A stretch of DNA of 64,000 nucleotides from Pyrobaculum sp. WP30 (GTDB lineage: Archaea > Thermoproteota > Thermoprotei > Thermoproteales > Thermoproteaceae): the NCBI GenBank assembly GCA_001189275.1, contig CP012158.1, positions 1,541,704 through 1,605,703 of the forward strand, written 5' to 3'. The notes beneath the pieces were generated by a model, which worked only from the letters and a program-made list of their open reading frames with translations, was not told the origin of the DNA and ran no database searches. A program made the position numbers and the translations under genes. Below, one piece after another: positions 33,780 to 42,474 of this stretch. The first letter of the stretch is position 1. Every line of letters begins with the position of its first letter.

Positions 33780-34175
33780 ATGCCGCAACAGCCCTTTGAC
33801 GGGCGGGTCAAAAACTTCCTGCTGAATCTGGCACGGGTCTTAAACATGCGGATCGAGAAAGTTCTGGAGCTCTACCTCTACGTCTCTCCAGAGACCGTCA
33901 AAATCGTGGAGGTCGTCGAGAGAGGCGGCGAAGTCGTCGGCGTGAGACTCGCCGTGAGGTCCGCCAGAAGACAAGACACGTGGTACTACGTCGCGGTGGG
34001 GAAATACGGCGCCAAATGCACATGCGAAGGCAACACGCTGGGGGGCAAGATATGTAGACACATCATAATAGGCGTCATAACCTGGAACATGGCTTCGCTC
34101 CTCAAACACGGTAAAGAGCTAGACCTCTCCCAACTCACGTGGCTTCGAACCAGCGAAAGAGAGGCCAGCGAATAG
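33780..34175 (+). CDS. SWIM-type zinc-finger protein
   Basis: A 131-residue protein. The C-terminal half has KCTCEGNTLGGKICRHIIIG, matching the SWIM pattern CxC...CxH. The middle is strand-rich (VEVVERGGEVVGVRLAVRS), ending in a helical segment. The first residues (MPQQPFDGRVK) are encoded by the right copy of the 30-bp repeat, and no TATA box is visible, so the native start may be ATG 33847 (MRIEKVLELYLYV). SWIM domains bind DNA or proteins; the role here is unknown. Confidence 0.65.
   Translation: MPQQPFDGRVKNFLLNLARVLNMRIEKVLELYLYVSPETVKIVEVVERGGEVVGVRLAVRSARRQDTWYYVAVGKYGAKCTCEGNTLGGKICRHIIIGVITWNMASLLKHGKELDLSQLTWLRTSEREASE
33782..33811. repeat. 30-bp direct repeat, right copy
   Basis: Identical to 29053-29082. 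Here it encodes the N-terminus of the SWIM protein in a frame different from that used in the IMPase gene. Confidence 0.9.
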
Positions 34176-34756
34176 CGGCACCACACAGACGCAACACCGC
34201 GCCCTAAACAGCGACACAGCCCACGCCGGACCTATCAAAGACGCTTCAAACATCAGCGAAAACATCACACAACGCTTGGAAGGTTTGTAAGGAGGATACA
34301 CGGCGTCTTCATACGGTGGAAAGGCGCCCTATATTGTAGCCGCTGACGTCCCGAGTGGTGTTTCGTATGGGCTATATACACCAACCGCGGTTTGTACATC
34401 ATCTGATACGTGTTTAAGCCGCTTTACGTGGTTGCGAAGGTCGTGGACTAGCCCGCCGCGCTGAGGGACGTCGTAGGGTGTGGCTAATTTTTAAGGCCGG
34501 TTGTGATGATGGGGCCGATGTCAGCGTTCAAATCCGCATTCACCGATCCTCATCTGCCTGTCATCATTGTTTGGTTGTGCGTTGTAAGTTTTAAAATGTT
34601 GGCTTCGTCAACAACTTAACAAGCGATGGCATTCGCTCATACGTTCTCGCCTTAAACATTTGAGCCAGGTATTGAATAACTGAGGAAGAGCCCAGAGAGG
34701 GAGAATCTGGCTAAGAAGCTAGTCCAAACCGCAAGGTGGCGAGAGGGAGAGGCTGT
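34176..34756. other. Gene-poor gap
   Basis: About 580 bases with no convincing protein gene. It contains a candidate C/D box RNA (34521-34567, reverse strand). On the forward strand there is also a TATA-like AATTTTTAAGG (34486-34496) followed by GTGATGATGG without a later CTGA. Confidence 0.5.
34521..34567 (-). ncRNA. Candidate C/D box guide RNA
   Basis: Reverse strand: C box ATGATGA (34561-34567), a C'-like ATGAGGA, and D box CTGA (34521-34524), 47 bases in all. A TATA box TTTTAAAAC (about 34590-34598) lies ~25 bases upstream. The internal D' box is unclear, and the first guide would be short. Confidence 0.38.
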
Positions 34757-35710
34757 CTAGGTCTGGAAGACTAGCGTGAATACGCCGCCTAGAGAGATTA
34801 CGTCGCCTGGGTTTAGCTTGACTTCGCCGGCGCCTCTGACGTCGCGGCCGTTGACGTATGTGCCGTATTGACTACCCAAATCCTCAATATACCAGCCATC
34901 GGTTTTTCTCCTAATAACAGCATGAGCTTCCGAGATGCGGTTAAGCCATGGGGCGTTGGGAAAAATCGAGGCAACCCAAGACCTACCCAAGACGGCGTCG
35001 CCTTTCAACTCCACCCGCGAACCATCGGGCAAGACGAGAAACGCCACAGAGGCAAAAACAGGCGGCGGAGGAGGCGGAGCAGGATGCGTAGGTGTTGTTG
35101 AGGTCGAGTGAGGCAACCTCGTCGAGGTCTTCAGTTGAGAAATCCACCTCCATACAGAGTAAAGCCAGTAGAAATATAAAAACCCTACGGTAATCAGACT
35201 TATAATTATGTAAAACGTAGCGCTGTGCGGCTTAAAGCCGCCTACACCGCTTACAACTCTTATGAAATACAAGTCGCGGGTAAACACCTCAATGAGATAC
35301 GCCCACGCCACGAACGAGACCAGCGCCAGCGCCAAAAACCCCAGAGCCAGGGCGCTGAAGCTTAAGAATTTCCCAGCCTCTTCAGGGCTGATCATCGGCA
35401 CCTTCACTGCAGTGGGAAATATGGATGCCGCTTGATGCAAGAGAAACACCGAGAGAAGATCTGCACCTACGCCAGCTAATATAAAAAGCCAAATGACGCT
35501 TGCGTATTCCCCGCCCAGCCAGATGTTGGCCAGCTTATCCCAAAACCTCTCCTTTAATCTTTCTACCTCTCGATAAGCTTGTAGAAGCACTACGCCCACC
35601 AGCACAGTCGAGGCCATGCTAAACGCAACCGACGCAACTATTTGATCGACGAGGACGAGTCCTATCGATGCGGCGTAGAGTATCAACGCCAGGTAGATGT
35701 ACAAAGTCAT
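34757..35710 (-). CDS. Membrane protein with a C-terminal FHA domain
   Basis: A 317-residue protein. The first ~190 residues hold about five or six membrane helices. A Thr/Pro-rich linker (about 200-215) leads to a forkhead-associated domain (about 220-317) with the core motifs LGRSWVASIF, ISEAHAVIRR, GSQYGTYVNGRDVRGA. FHA domains bind phosphothreonine peptides, so this is probably a membrane receptor or adaptor in Ser/Thr-kinase signalling. ATG 35710 lies ~25 bases after CTTTTATATATC. Bases 34773-34885 are nearly identical, in inverted orientation, to the FHA gene at 37.3 kb. Confidence 0.85.
   Translation of the reverse strand: MTLYIYLALILYAASIGLVLVDQIVASVAFSMASTVLVGVVLLQAYREVERLKERFWDKLANIWLGGEYASVIWLFILAGVGADLLSVFLLHQAASIFPTAVKVPMISPEEAGKFLSFSALALGFLALALVSFVAWAYLIEVFTRDLYFIRVVSGVGGFKPHSATFYIIISLITVGFLYFYWLYSVWRWISQLKTSTRLPHSTSTTPTHPAPPPPPPVFASVAFLVLPDGSRVELKGDAVLGRSWVASIFPNAPWLNRISEAHAVIRRKTDGWYIEDLGSQYGTYVNGRDVRGAGEVKLNPGDVISLGGVFTLVFQT
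34773..34885 (-). repeat. 113-bp near-identical FHA segment, copy 1
   Basis: On the reverse strand it matches 37287-37399 with about two differences, while sequence just upstream in both genes differs much more. It encodes the domain end from EDLGSQYGTY to G-GVFTL. Confidence 0.85.
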
Positions 35711-35720
35711 ATTTTAAACA

Positions 35721-35924
35721 TCACGTAGATATATAAAAGTAACGAAGGAGAAACGCCACAGAGACGAACACAAGCGGCAGGGCTAGATGCGTAGGTGTTG
35801 TTGAGGTCAGTCTAGGCGCAACAAAGAGGAGACGAAGCGCGAAGGAGGTGTAAAGGTAGGCGACGGTGCTTAGCCAGCTCCCATGCCAACGTGTAGCTTG
35901 CTTAAACTCCTCTATGCCAGTCAC
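35721..35924 (-). pseudogene. Fragment of an FHA-protein paralogue
   Basis: A 67-codon frame containing APRLTSTTPTHLALPLVFVS resembles the linker region STRLPHSTSTTPTHPAPP...VFASVAFL of the neighbouring FHA protein, then ends. There is no FHA domain. It looks like a remnant of a duplicated copy. Confidence 0.5.
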
Positions 35925-35995
35925 CTCCCCAAGCTCCTAGAAGGCAGCTTTATAAAATTTTTCCATGAAATATCCAAACACCGAAACTACCGAGA

Positions 35996-36415
35996 CTAAG
36001 AGCAATAAATACAAAAATATAAAAGTAGCAAAAACACGGCCCTATCAAAGGAGAAGATGTCTTTGAAATAGGAGAAATATTTTTTGAGCGGCTCAAGGAG
36101 TAATAAAAGAGATAAGGTGTAATACGCTACCTGGCTGTATGCGCCATTTCTAACGTTGTGCCATATTGTGGGTCTGTGAAGTATTTCGCTGATTTTCTTA
36201 AACGAGGTAAGCGAAGCTAGAACCAGCGCAATTTCTATTACGGCTAGAAGCACTGCGAAGTAGTAAAGTGGGTCTATGGATATGCCAATAAAGTCCCCGA
36301 AGACATACATCACAACTACCGCCGTCAGCACTATGTCTATGATGAAAACCGCCAGGTAGATGTGGGAGGCGGGCTCTGCCACCCAAGCCAAATCGCTACG
36401 AGACGTGATAGACAT
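35996..36415 (-). CDS. Membrane protein, possibly the N-terminal part of a broken FHA paralogue
   Basis: From ATG 36415 a ~139-residue protein with four predicted membrane helices (IYLAVFIIDIVLTAVVVMYV and others). The plan IYLA...FKKISE...WHNVRNGAYSQVAYYTLSLLLLL parallels the N-terminal membrane half of the FHA protein at 34757. It stops before any cytoplasmic domain. Together with the fragment at 35721 it may be a decayed third copy. No function assigned. Confidence 0.5.
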   Translation of the reverse strand: MSITSRSDLAWVAEPASHIYLAVFIIDIVLTAVVVMYVFGDFIGISIDPLYYFAVLLAVIEIALVLASLTSFKKISEILHRPTIWHNVRNGAYSQVAYYTLSLLLLLEPLKKYFSYFKDIFSFDRAVFLLLLYFCIYCS

Positions 36416-36446
36416 AAAATACATAAATTGTTGATAGTGCAAAGGT

Positions 36447-37415
36447 ATGCGTCTTGTCGTCTTGGTGGTTCTTTTTGTTGTGATGGGGTGGGGCGTTACG
36501 GTTTCTGCGTCTTGGCAGGGTAGCTTTAGTGGGGTTTCTGTCTTTCTGTGGTATGTGGCAGATGTAGATGTCGTCTCTTCAAAATCTGGCGTGTGGTGGC
36601 CTGGGGAAGAGGTGGAGGTGTATTACATAGCTAAAAACGGGCGGTTGGACATAGCGATTTTGATTCCTCAGAACATACCTCTGGTAGGGGGGAGGCATTA
36701 CAGCTGGAGTTTTGAGTTAAGGCCTGGGGAGGTGCGTAGCTACGATGTTTCCATAGGCGGCTTAGCAACTCTTAAGCTTTATGGGAAGGTGGATCTACGC
36801 GCCGTCACACAAGCCGCCGGGGCTGAACCTGCCACCGTAACTGTTTTTGTGCCCTCCCGGGCAAAGTTTAGAGTATACGGCACGGCCACCTTTACCACTA
36901 CTTTCTACGCTGTGCCGACTGTAGGCGCCGAGATAAGAGCGTTTGGGTTGTCTTACCGGCTTTTTGAACGGCAACTAGGCGAGGCGAAAATGACGCCCTC
37001 AGTCACTTTTACGGTGTCTAGCTACTTCCTCTACGTAGCTGTGTTAGGAGCTGTGGTGGTTGCAAGCATTGCCGCGGTGTATATATACCGCCGCAGACCT
37101 AAACAATTACAACAGAGCTCTGGCGGGGCGTATCTGATACTTCCAAACAACCTCGCCGTGCCGCTGACGGGCGACGCCCTGCTGAGCCGGACGTGGGTTG
37201 CCTCAATATTCCCCAACGCGCCTTGGCTTAACTATATTTCTGAGACCCACGCCGTCATTAGGCGGAGGCCAGACGGCTGGTATATAGAGGATTTGGGTAG
37301 TCAATACGGCACATATGTCAACGGCCGCGACGTCAGAGGCGCCGGCGAAGTCAAGCTAAACCCAGGCGACGTAATCTCTCTAGGCGGCGTATTTACGCTG
37401 ATCTTCCGCATGTAA
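36447..37415 (+). CDS. Secreted-then-anchored protein with a C-terminal FHA domain
   Basis: A 322-residue protein: signal peptide (1-21, LVVLVVLFVVMGWGVTVSA), an outer beta-rich domain (about 22-190), one membrane helix (about 193-215, YVAVLGAVVVASIAAVYIY), then a cytoplasmic FHA domain (about 225-322; LSRTWVASIF, ISETHAVIRR, GSQYGTYVNGRD). It looks like a one-pass sensor that links an outer domain to a phosphothreonine-binding module. TATA-like AAAATACATAAA lies ~25 bases before the ATG. It is divergent from the membrane gene at 35996. Confidence 0.85.
   Translation: MRLVVLVVLFVVMGWGVTVSASWQGSFSGVSVFLWYVADVDVVSSKSGVWWPGEEVEVYYIAKNGRLDIAILIPQNIPLVGGRHYSWSFELRPGEVRSYDVSIGGLATLKLYGKVDLRAVTQAAGAEPATVTVFVPSRAKFRVYGTATFTTTFYAVPTVGAEIRAFGLSYRLFERQLGEAKMTPSVTFTVSSYFLYVAVLGAVVVASIAAVYIYRRRPKQLQQSSGGAYLILPNNLAVPLTGDALLSRTWVASIFPNAPWLNYISETHAVIRRRPDGWYIEDLGSQYGTYVNGRDVRGAGEVKLNPGDVISLGGVFTLIFRM
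37287..37399 (+). repeat. 113-bp near-identical FHA segment, copy 2
   Basis: Matches 34773-34885 in inverted orientation with about two differences. The identity stops near both gene ends, which suggests gene conversion rather than whole-gene duplication. Confidence 0.85.
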
Positions 37416-37425
37416 TTCGTCGCCG

Positions 37426-37823
37426 CCCGACCCTGCGGAGGAGTCGTTGAGGAGTGGCCTGAGCTGAGCGCCTTCGGCGTGGAGTGGGTTAGGAAGTGGC
37501 TGGGCCTTAGGGAGAGGCTGGTGGAAATTGCTAAGGTCCTGAAGAGGTTTCCGTGGATGGTTGATGTGGTAAAACAAAGGCCTATGAGTATCCTCCACCC
37601 CTACGCGGTGGAGGTGTATGTGGCAAAGGACGGGTCTGAGGTATGTCTCTCGCTGAACCCGCCCAAGGCTTTCTGCGCGCGGGACGGCGCCGTGAAGGAG
37701 ACAAGGCTGTAGCTGGTCTTCAGCAGATACGAGACATACGGAGACAAGATTAGAGAGGTGTACCGCCCCAAGGGGCTATTGGCATACGCCACGGTAGCGA
37801 GAGAATACGTGAGACTAATCTAG
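37426..37823 (+). pseudogene. PaREP2a-like pseudogene
   Basis: It starts right after the FHA gene with DPAEE, shifts frame, then reads EWPELSAFGVEWVRKWLGL, RFPWMVDVVKQRPMSILHPY and DGSEVCLSLNPPKAFC. A TAG at 37710-37712 replaces an expected Glu codon. Beyond it LVFSRYETYGDKIREVYRPK and AREYVRLI complete the family C-terminus. No tRNA halves flank this copy. Confidence 0.8.
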
Positions 37824-37882
37824 TCCTCTTCTGCCTGTCATCACCGTGGCTGTTTACTTGTCTGCATTTAAAGTTAACTTAA

Positions 37883-38881
37883 ATGTGGTGTGTGTCTACG
37901 TTCTTTGAGGTGAGGGTTTCGCCTAGTAGGGCGCTGAGGGTTGAAGTGGATAAGCTTCAGTTGGGGCAGAGCAAGGTGGTCGGCAGGGTGGAGGTGAGGA
38001 GGGATGGCATGTATGTTGATGGAAGGCTTGTGACGTTTAGGCGCGCGTTGAAATGCCCTGTGAGGGTGGGCGGGCTTTATCTGTGTAGCGACCCTCCGGA
38101 GGTGCCTAGGTTCTTCTACCGCGACGTGTTTATGCCGGATTTCGGCGATTTGCTGAGGGTCTCTGAGCTGTATGCCACGGATAGGCTGAACGGCGGTGAC
38201 TGCCTTGCTGAGTATTTATTCTCGGTGATAAGGGGCTCCCCCTTTCTGTGGGATATATACCGCAGGAGGGAGCCCGGTGTGCCGCGTAGGTGCAGGGAGT
38301 TGCTGGAGGTGTTGAGGGCGAGGGGGCTGAGGGAGCGCCGTCTCTACGCGCCGCCGAGGCTAGACGTGAGGACCTCCGCCCTGCTCGGCTTGTTGAGGTT
38401 TGGGGAGGCGCTGGAGCTTGTGGAGTGGAGCTGGTTCGGCTTCGCGGTGGCGATGAGGTACGGGATATACAGCGCCTTGAGGTGGAGGTTGCCGCCTGGA
38501 CCCGACAGTTGGCTTCTCCTGTTTGGGGTATACGCAGCGCTTGATCCGGTGGCGGTGCCCGGCGGCGTCGCCGTGGATCTAGGCCTGCTGAGGGCCTCGC
38601 CTTACGTGGTGGCGCGGGTAATGGGGAGGTGGCTTGTGGCGTTTAACTCGGCAGGTCTGTACGTAGCTGCCGGCAACTTCAACATGATGGTAGATGGGGG
38701 GCGGAAGAGGGCTAGATACGCCTCTTGCGACAGGGATAGATGTACGGTGGGTACTCTTTTCTTTAATCAATGCGTAGATATGGATTGCGGTGTGGTGAGA
38801 ACTGCCGATTTTGAATTTAAGGGGGCGGTTAAATGCCGAGATTTCGGCACGGCGTTTTTCTCAGTGGAGCCTTGTAGTTAG
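37883..38881 (+). CDS. Protein of unknown function
   Basis: A 332-residue protein with an N-terminal beta-rich part (FFEVRVSPSRALRVEV...VGRVEVRRDGMYVDG), a helical middle (LLEVLRARGLRERRL, ALLGLLRFGEALELVEW) and a Cys-containing end (ASCDRDRC, CVDMDCG). No family was recognised. The ATG at 37883 or the GTG at 37892 could be the start; the latter fits better with CATTTAAAG (about 37864-37872). Confidence 0.7.
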   Translation: MWCVSTFFEVRVSPSRALRVEVDKLQLGQSKVVGRVEVRRDGMYVDGRLVTFRRALKCPVRVGGLYLCSDPPEVPRFFYRDVFMPDFGDLLRVSELYATDRLNGGDCLAEYLFSVIRGSPFLWDIYRRREPGVPRRCRELLEVLRARGLRERRLYAPPRLDVRTSALLGLLRFGEALELVEWSWFGFAVAMRYGIYSALRWRLPPGPDSWLLLFGVYAALDPVAVPGGVAVDLGLLRASPYVVARVMGRWLVAFNSAGLYVAAGNFNMMVDGGRKRARYASCDRDRCTVGTLFFNQCVDMDCGVVRTADFEFKGAVKCRDFGTAFFSVEPCS

Positions 38882-38918
38882 TGTGTCAATGTATATAAAT
38901 GACTCGTAGAGGGGGTTT

Positions 38919-39584
38919 GTGCCAAAAATACCCGTAAAGGTCGTGACGTTCGACGAAATAGTCGAGTGGAGCAGGAGGCTCGCCGACAAGATCAAGGAGA
39001 GCGGCTGGCAGCCGGACGTGATCGTCGCCATCGCCCGCGGTGGGTACGTCCCCGCGCGTCTTCTCTGCGACTGGCTCGGCGTCGGTGACCTCGTGAGCAT
39101 ACAAGTCGTCCACTGGCCCTCGGCGGCGCAGGTGGCGGAGAAGGCCTACGTGAAGTATCCAGTTAGCGCTGATCTGAGCGGCAAGAGGGTGCTGATCGTC
39201 GACGACATAGTGGATACGGGGGACAGCGTTGAGCTGGCCAAGAGGAGCATCGAGGAGTGTTGCAGACCTAGGGAGGTGAAGACCGCCGCGTTGCAGGTGA
39301 TTACAAGCGTGGCTAAGGTCGTGCCGGATTACTACGCCATCGAGGTGAAGGAGTGGGTTTGGTTCGCCTACCAGTGGAACGCCGTGGAGGACGCCGCCGG
39401 CTTCATAATGAAGATCGTGAGGGAGACGGGGAAAACGGAGTGGTGTCTAGACGAGTTGCTTCTGGCGCATCTCGACTGGTACGGCAACGAGTATGTGGAG
39501 AAGAGGTTCGGGTACATACTCTACGCCCTCGACATGCTCAACAAGAGGGGTCTGGTTAAGGTGAGGAAGTGCAGATCTGACTAG
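38919..39584 (+). CDS. Purine-type phosphoribosyltransferase
   Basis: A 221-residue type I PRTase with the PRPP-binding loop VLIVDDIVDTGDS and an N-terminal ARGGYVPARLL. It resembles archaeal hypoxanthine/guanine or xanthine PRTases (COG2236 type). A C-terminal extension ending in a winged-helix-like ALDMLNKRGLVKVRKC is unusual for plain PRTases. GTG start with a TATA box (ATGTATATAAATG) about 24 bases upstream. The gene end overlaps moeA on the other strand by four bases. Confidence 0.88.
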   Translation: MPKIPVKVVTFDEIVEWSRRLADKIKESGWQPDVIVAIARGGYVPARLLCDWLGVGDLVSIQVVHWPSAAQVAEKAYVKYPVSADLSGKRVLIVDDIVDTGDSVELAKRSIEECCRPREVKTAALQVITSVAKVVPDYYAIEVKEWVWFAYQWNAVEDAAGFIMKIVRETGKTEWCLDELLLAHLDWYGNEYVEKRFGYILYALDMLNKRGLVKVRKCRSD

Positions 39585-40801
39585 AGCTTCCTCACGTCGC
39601 GGTACGCAAGCACGAGGACCACATCTCCTTTTTTCACCCCGCCCGGGGGGATTAAGGCCACTCCGCCGGCCTCGGGTTCTGTGAAGCTGTGGTGCCTCGC
39701 CTTGAGGGGCGTGGCGTAGAGGCCGCCCTCTGCTGTCTCCAGCTTCACCCTAACGATCTGCGCCATCTCGCCCGGCACGTCTTGTGTGACTGTGGCGTAG
39801 TGCCAGTCGTGGCTTGGGGCTCTCGCCGCGTTGGCCATGTGGCGGAGCACAGGCTCCACTATTCTGACAACGCCGTGGAGCGCGCTTATGGGGTATCCAG
39901 AGAGGCCGAAGATGGGCTTCCCATCGACAACGGCCACGCTTGTCGGCCTTCCGGGCTTCATGCGGAAGCCCCGTAATCCCTCGTACCCTAGCTTGTAGAA
40001 GTGGTCTATCTCGCTGGGGCCGGCGCCGCCGGTGACTACCACTGCGTCGTACTGAGCCAGATGCCTGTCGACGACGGCTCTGACCTCCTCATGGACGTCG
40101 CTGGTCACGACCTTCTCGCGGATTTCGACATACGGCATAAAGGTCTGTATGTACCAAGCCACGAGAGACGCCGTGGATTCGATCACCCTCCCCCGCATCA
40201 CGAGCTCCGCGGCGACCTCGGGGTCCACCGGCGGCACCACCAGCTCGTCGCCGGTGGCCACTATGCCCACCTTCACCTTCCTGTAGGCGTAGAGCGTCGT
40301 GATGCCGACGTCTAACAAGCCGACCACGTCAAACGGCGTTGCCACGAAGCCTTGTCTCAACATGACTGTGCCTTTACGCACATACGAGCCGGGCGGGTCA
40401 ACGTTAGCGTATTTCTCAAACCTCCGATCTACCACGACGTGTTCCCCCTCCCTCTTGGCCGCCTCCTCGGGCACGACGGCGTCGGTCCCCTCGGGGAGGA
40501 AGGCCCCCACGGTGACGTAGACCGCCTCGCCGGGCCTCAGCGACAGATCCCTCTTGTACTGCCCCACGAGGACCGTGCCGACTACCCTGAACCTGCCCGG
40601 GGTTGCGTCGGAGCTGACGGCGTAGCCGTCGTACGCGGCGCGGGGAAAGGGAGGATAGTCGTGAGGCGCCACCACGTCTCTCGCGACCACGCGGCCCGCG
40701 GCGTCCCACACCGCGACCTTCTCCACCTCCTCCACCCTCCTCACCATTGGAAGAACTTCAACAACCCTAGAGATGGGGTTTAGGCCTGAAAGATACCGCA
40801 T
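39581..40801 (-). CDS. moeA: Molybdopterin molybdenumtransferase MoeA
   Basis: A 406-residue MoeA: the domain III motif VVTGGAGPSEID binds molybdopterin, and the start VVARDVVAPHDYPPFPRAAY is typical. It inserts Mo or W into the pterin cofactor, needed for the tungsten and molybdenum enzymes of these organisms. ATG 40801 lies ~22-25 bases after TTTTTAAAC on the reverse strand. Confidence 0.95.
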   Translation of the reverse strand: MRYLSGLNPISRVVEVLPMVRRVEEVEKVAVWDAAGRVVARDVVAPHDYPPFPRAAYDGYAVSSDATPGRFRVVGTVLVGQYKRDLSLRPGEAVYVTVGAFLPEGTDAVVPEEAAKREGEHVVVDRRFEKYANVDPPGSYVRKGTVMLRQGFVATPFDVVGLLDVGITTLYAYRKVKVGIVATGDELVVPPVDPEVAAELVMRGRVIESTASLVAWYIQTFMPYVEIREKVVTSDVHEEVRAVVDRHLAQYDAVVVTGGAGPSEIDHFYKLGYEGLRGFRMKPGRPTSVAVVDGKPIFGLSGYPISALHGVVRIVEPVLRHMANAARAPSHDWHYATVTQDVPGEMAQIVRVKLETAEGGLYATPLKARHHSFTEPEAGGVALIPPGGVKKGDVVLVLAYRDVRKL

Positions 40802-40933
40802 AGCCCCCAAGCCGCATCAAGTTTAAAAACATTCAGCAAATACAGAGCGGTGATGCCGTCAGGGTTACGGTGAGTGGTGACCGGAGGCGCTAAGGCTGAC
40901 TTCATATTTATAAAACGTCCAGCACGGGGTGCC

Positions 40934-41242
40934 ATGGGCAGGCGGAAGAGGAAGAGGAAGGTAATCCTAAGGCCGAGGAAGACGTTGCCGAAAATCTTTA
41001 CATGTCCACACTGCGGGGCCCAGCTGGTCACCGTTAAGAAGGTGGAAAACGGCTACTTGGTCATATGCGGCAGTTGCGGCATTAGACACGAGTTTGAGGA
41101 GAGACCGGGCTGGATGCCGGTGGATTACTACAACGCCTTTGTGGACCTCTACCTAGAGGGCAAGGTGGCTCCGCCGCAACGGCAGGACGCGCCGCAGACC
41201 GCCGAGGGGGAGGAGGAGAGGGGAGGCGATGAAGCTGTATGA
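40934..41242 (+). CDS. Transcription elongation factor Elf1 homologue
   Basis: A 102-residue protein: basic N-terminus ([16 protein letters not shown]), a zinc ribbon with CPHCGAQ and CGSCGIRHE, and an acidic C-terminal tail. This is the archaeal/eukaryotic Elf1 layout; Elf1 binds RNA polymerase during elongation through chromatin. ATG 40934 lies ~23 bases after CATATTTATAAAA. The stop overlaps the next gene by 14 bases. Confidence 0.92.
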   Translation: MGRRKRKRKVILRPRKTLPKIFTCPHCGAQLVTVKKVENGYLVICGSCGIRHEFEERPGWMPVDYYNAFVDLYLEGKVAPPQRQDAPQTAEGEEERGGDEAV

Positions 41243-41951
41243 GTATCTGGTAGAGGGCGTTAAGCACTTCACCTTGATAGACCCCGACAAGTCGGTGGAC
41301 TACCTCAGAATCGCGAAGCACGCCCTAGACGCAGGAACCGACGGGATTCTGGTGGGTGGCTCGCTTGGCATCAGGGAGAGCCAGATGGCGCAGGTGGTCC
41401 GCGACATAAAGACGATGGCGCACGTGCCCGTGGTTCTGTTCCCCGGCTCGCTCACTCAGCTCACCGAGGAGGCAGACGGCGTCTTGTTCCTCAGCGTGTT
41501 GAACTCGCTGGACCCCTACTTCATCGTAGGGGCGCAGGTCCAGGGAGCCGTCCTCTTGGCTAAGCACTTCCCCCGCCTAGAGGCGATCTCGACCGCGTAT
41601 ATACTGGTGGGAGACGGCGGCGCCGCCGGCTTCATCTCAATGAGCAGGCCCATACCGTATACGAGGCCAGACATAGCTGCGGCGTATGCCCTCGCGGCTA
41701 GCTACATAGGCTTCAAGGCGGTGTATCTGGAGGCGGGGAGCGGCGCGCCTCAGCCGGCGCCGCCCGAGATGGTTAGGGCCGTGAGGAAGGCGTTTCCGAG
41801 AATCCTAATAGTCGGCGGCGGCATCAGAAGCGGCGAGGCGGCCTCCGCGGTGGCGAGAGAAAAACCCAACGTAATAGTGACGGGGACCCTGGCGGAGGAG
41901 CGCCCGGAAAAACTCGGCGAGATAGTGAAGGCGATAAAATCAGGCCTTTAG
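41229..41951 (+). CDS. Geranylgeranylglyceryl phosphate synthase
   Basis: A 240-residue TIM-barrel prenyltransferase of the PcrB/GGGPS family: [42 protein letters not shown], and the phosphate-binding [11 protein letters not shown]. It makes the first ether bond of archaeal lipids from sn-glycerol-1-phosphate and geranylgeranyl diphosphate. It overlaps Elf1 at its start and rpl39e (opposite strand) at its end. Confidence 0.95.
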   Translation: MKLYEYLVEGVKHFTLIDPDKSVDYLRIAKHALDAGTDGILVGGSLGIRESQMAQVVRDIKTMAHVPVVLFPGSLTQLTEEADGVLFLSVLNSLDPYFIVGAQVQGAVLLAKHFPRLEAISTAYILVGDGGAAGFISMSRPIPYTRPDIAAAYALAASYIGFKAVYLEAGSGAPQPAPPEMVRAVRKAFPRILIVGGGIRSGEAASAVAREKPNVIVTGTLAEERPEKLGEIVKAIKSGL

Positions 41952-42095
41952 CTTAGCCCTCCGCCAGTGCCTCCTAGCTGGGGACCTGGTCACCCTCCTC
42001 TTGGTCTTGGCTATTACCCAAACCGGCGGGTTCCTGTTGGAGTTCAGCGCGGCGGCGAGCCTCAGCTTCTTGCCAAGAGGCTTGTTGCGGGCCAT
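41940..42095 (-). CDS. rpl39e: 50S ribosomal protein L39e
   Basis: A 51-residue highly basic protein, [20 protein letters not shown] followed by [19 protein letters not shown] and ending RRAKLKA. This is the complete L39e of the ribosomal exit tunnel. Its 3' end overlaps the GGGP synthase gene by 12 bases. It lies just downstream of the PDCD5 gene on the same strand. Confidence 0.96.
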   Translation of the reverse strand: MARNKPLGKKLRLAAALNSNRNPPVWVIAKTKRRVTRSPARRHWRRAKLKA

Positions 42096-42132
42096 GGCCT
42101 ACGCCTAAAACACGGCTTTAAAAACCTTCTCT

Positions 42133-42474
42133 CTAGAGACGGAACCTGTACTCTTTACGCGTCTGGCTGTAGATGGCCTCCAGTATCTCCTTTAAGGCGT
42201 CTTCGTCTATGGGTATCTTAACCCGGCCCGAGGAGGCGAGGGCGATGAGTTGTTGCTCAAGCGCCTCCGCCAGCTCCGGCCGCACTATTCTGATGTTGTC
42301 GAGCCTCGCGAGGGCTCCGGGCGTCAGTATCTTCTTCAAAGCCGCCCGCCTCTGGGCGGCGGCTATCTGAGCCTGCCGCTCCAGCTCAGCCCTCTTCTGC
42401 AACTCCTCCAGCTTCCTCCGGCGGAGCTCCTCCAGCTCCTCGTCGCGCGGCTGCTCGAACCGCTCCTCTGCCAT
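42133..42474 (-). CDS. DNA-binding protein of the PDCD5/TFAR19 family
   Basis: A 113-residue protein with a charged coiled-coil N-terminus ([20 protein letters not shown]) and the PDCD5 core ([35 protein letters not shown]...[10 protein letters not shown]). Archaeal members bind nucleic acid. The ATG overlaps the stop of rps19e (TAATG), a common pair in archaea. Confidence 0.94.
   Translation of the reverse strand: MAEERFEQPRDEELEELRRRKLEELQKRAELERQAQIAAAQRRAALKKILTPGALARLDNIRIVRPELAEALEQQLIALASSGRVKIPIDEDALKEILEAIYSQTRKEYRFRL

Noticed and set aside
34500-34567. Forward-strand C/D box RNA at GTGATGATGG
   Set aside because: There is a TATA-like box but it is only ~15 bases away, and no CTGA D box follows on that strand; the reverse-strand candidate fits better.
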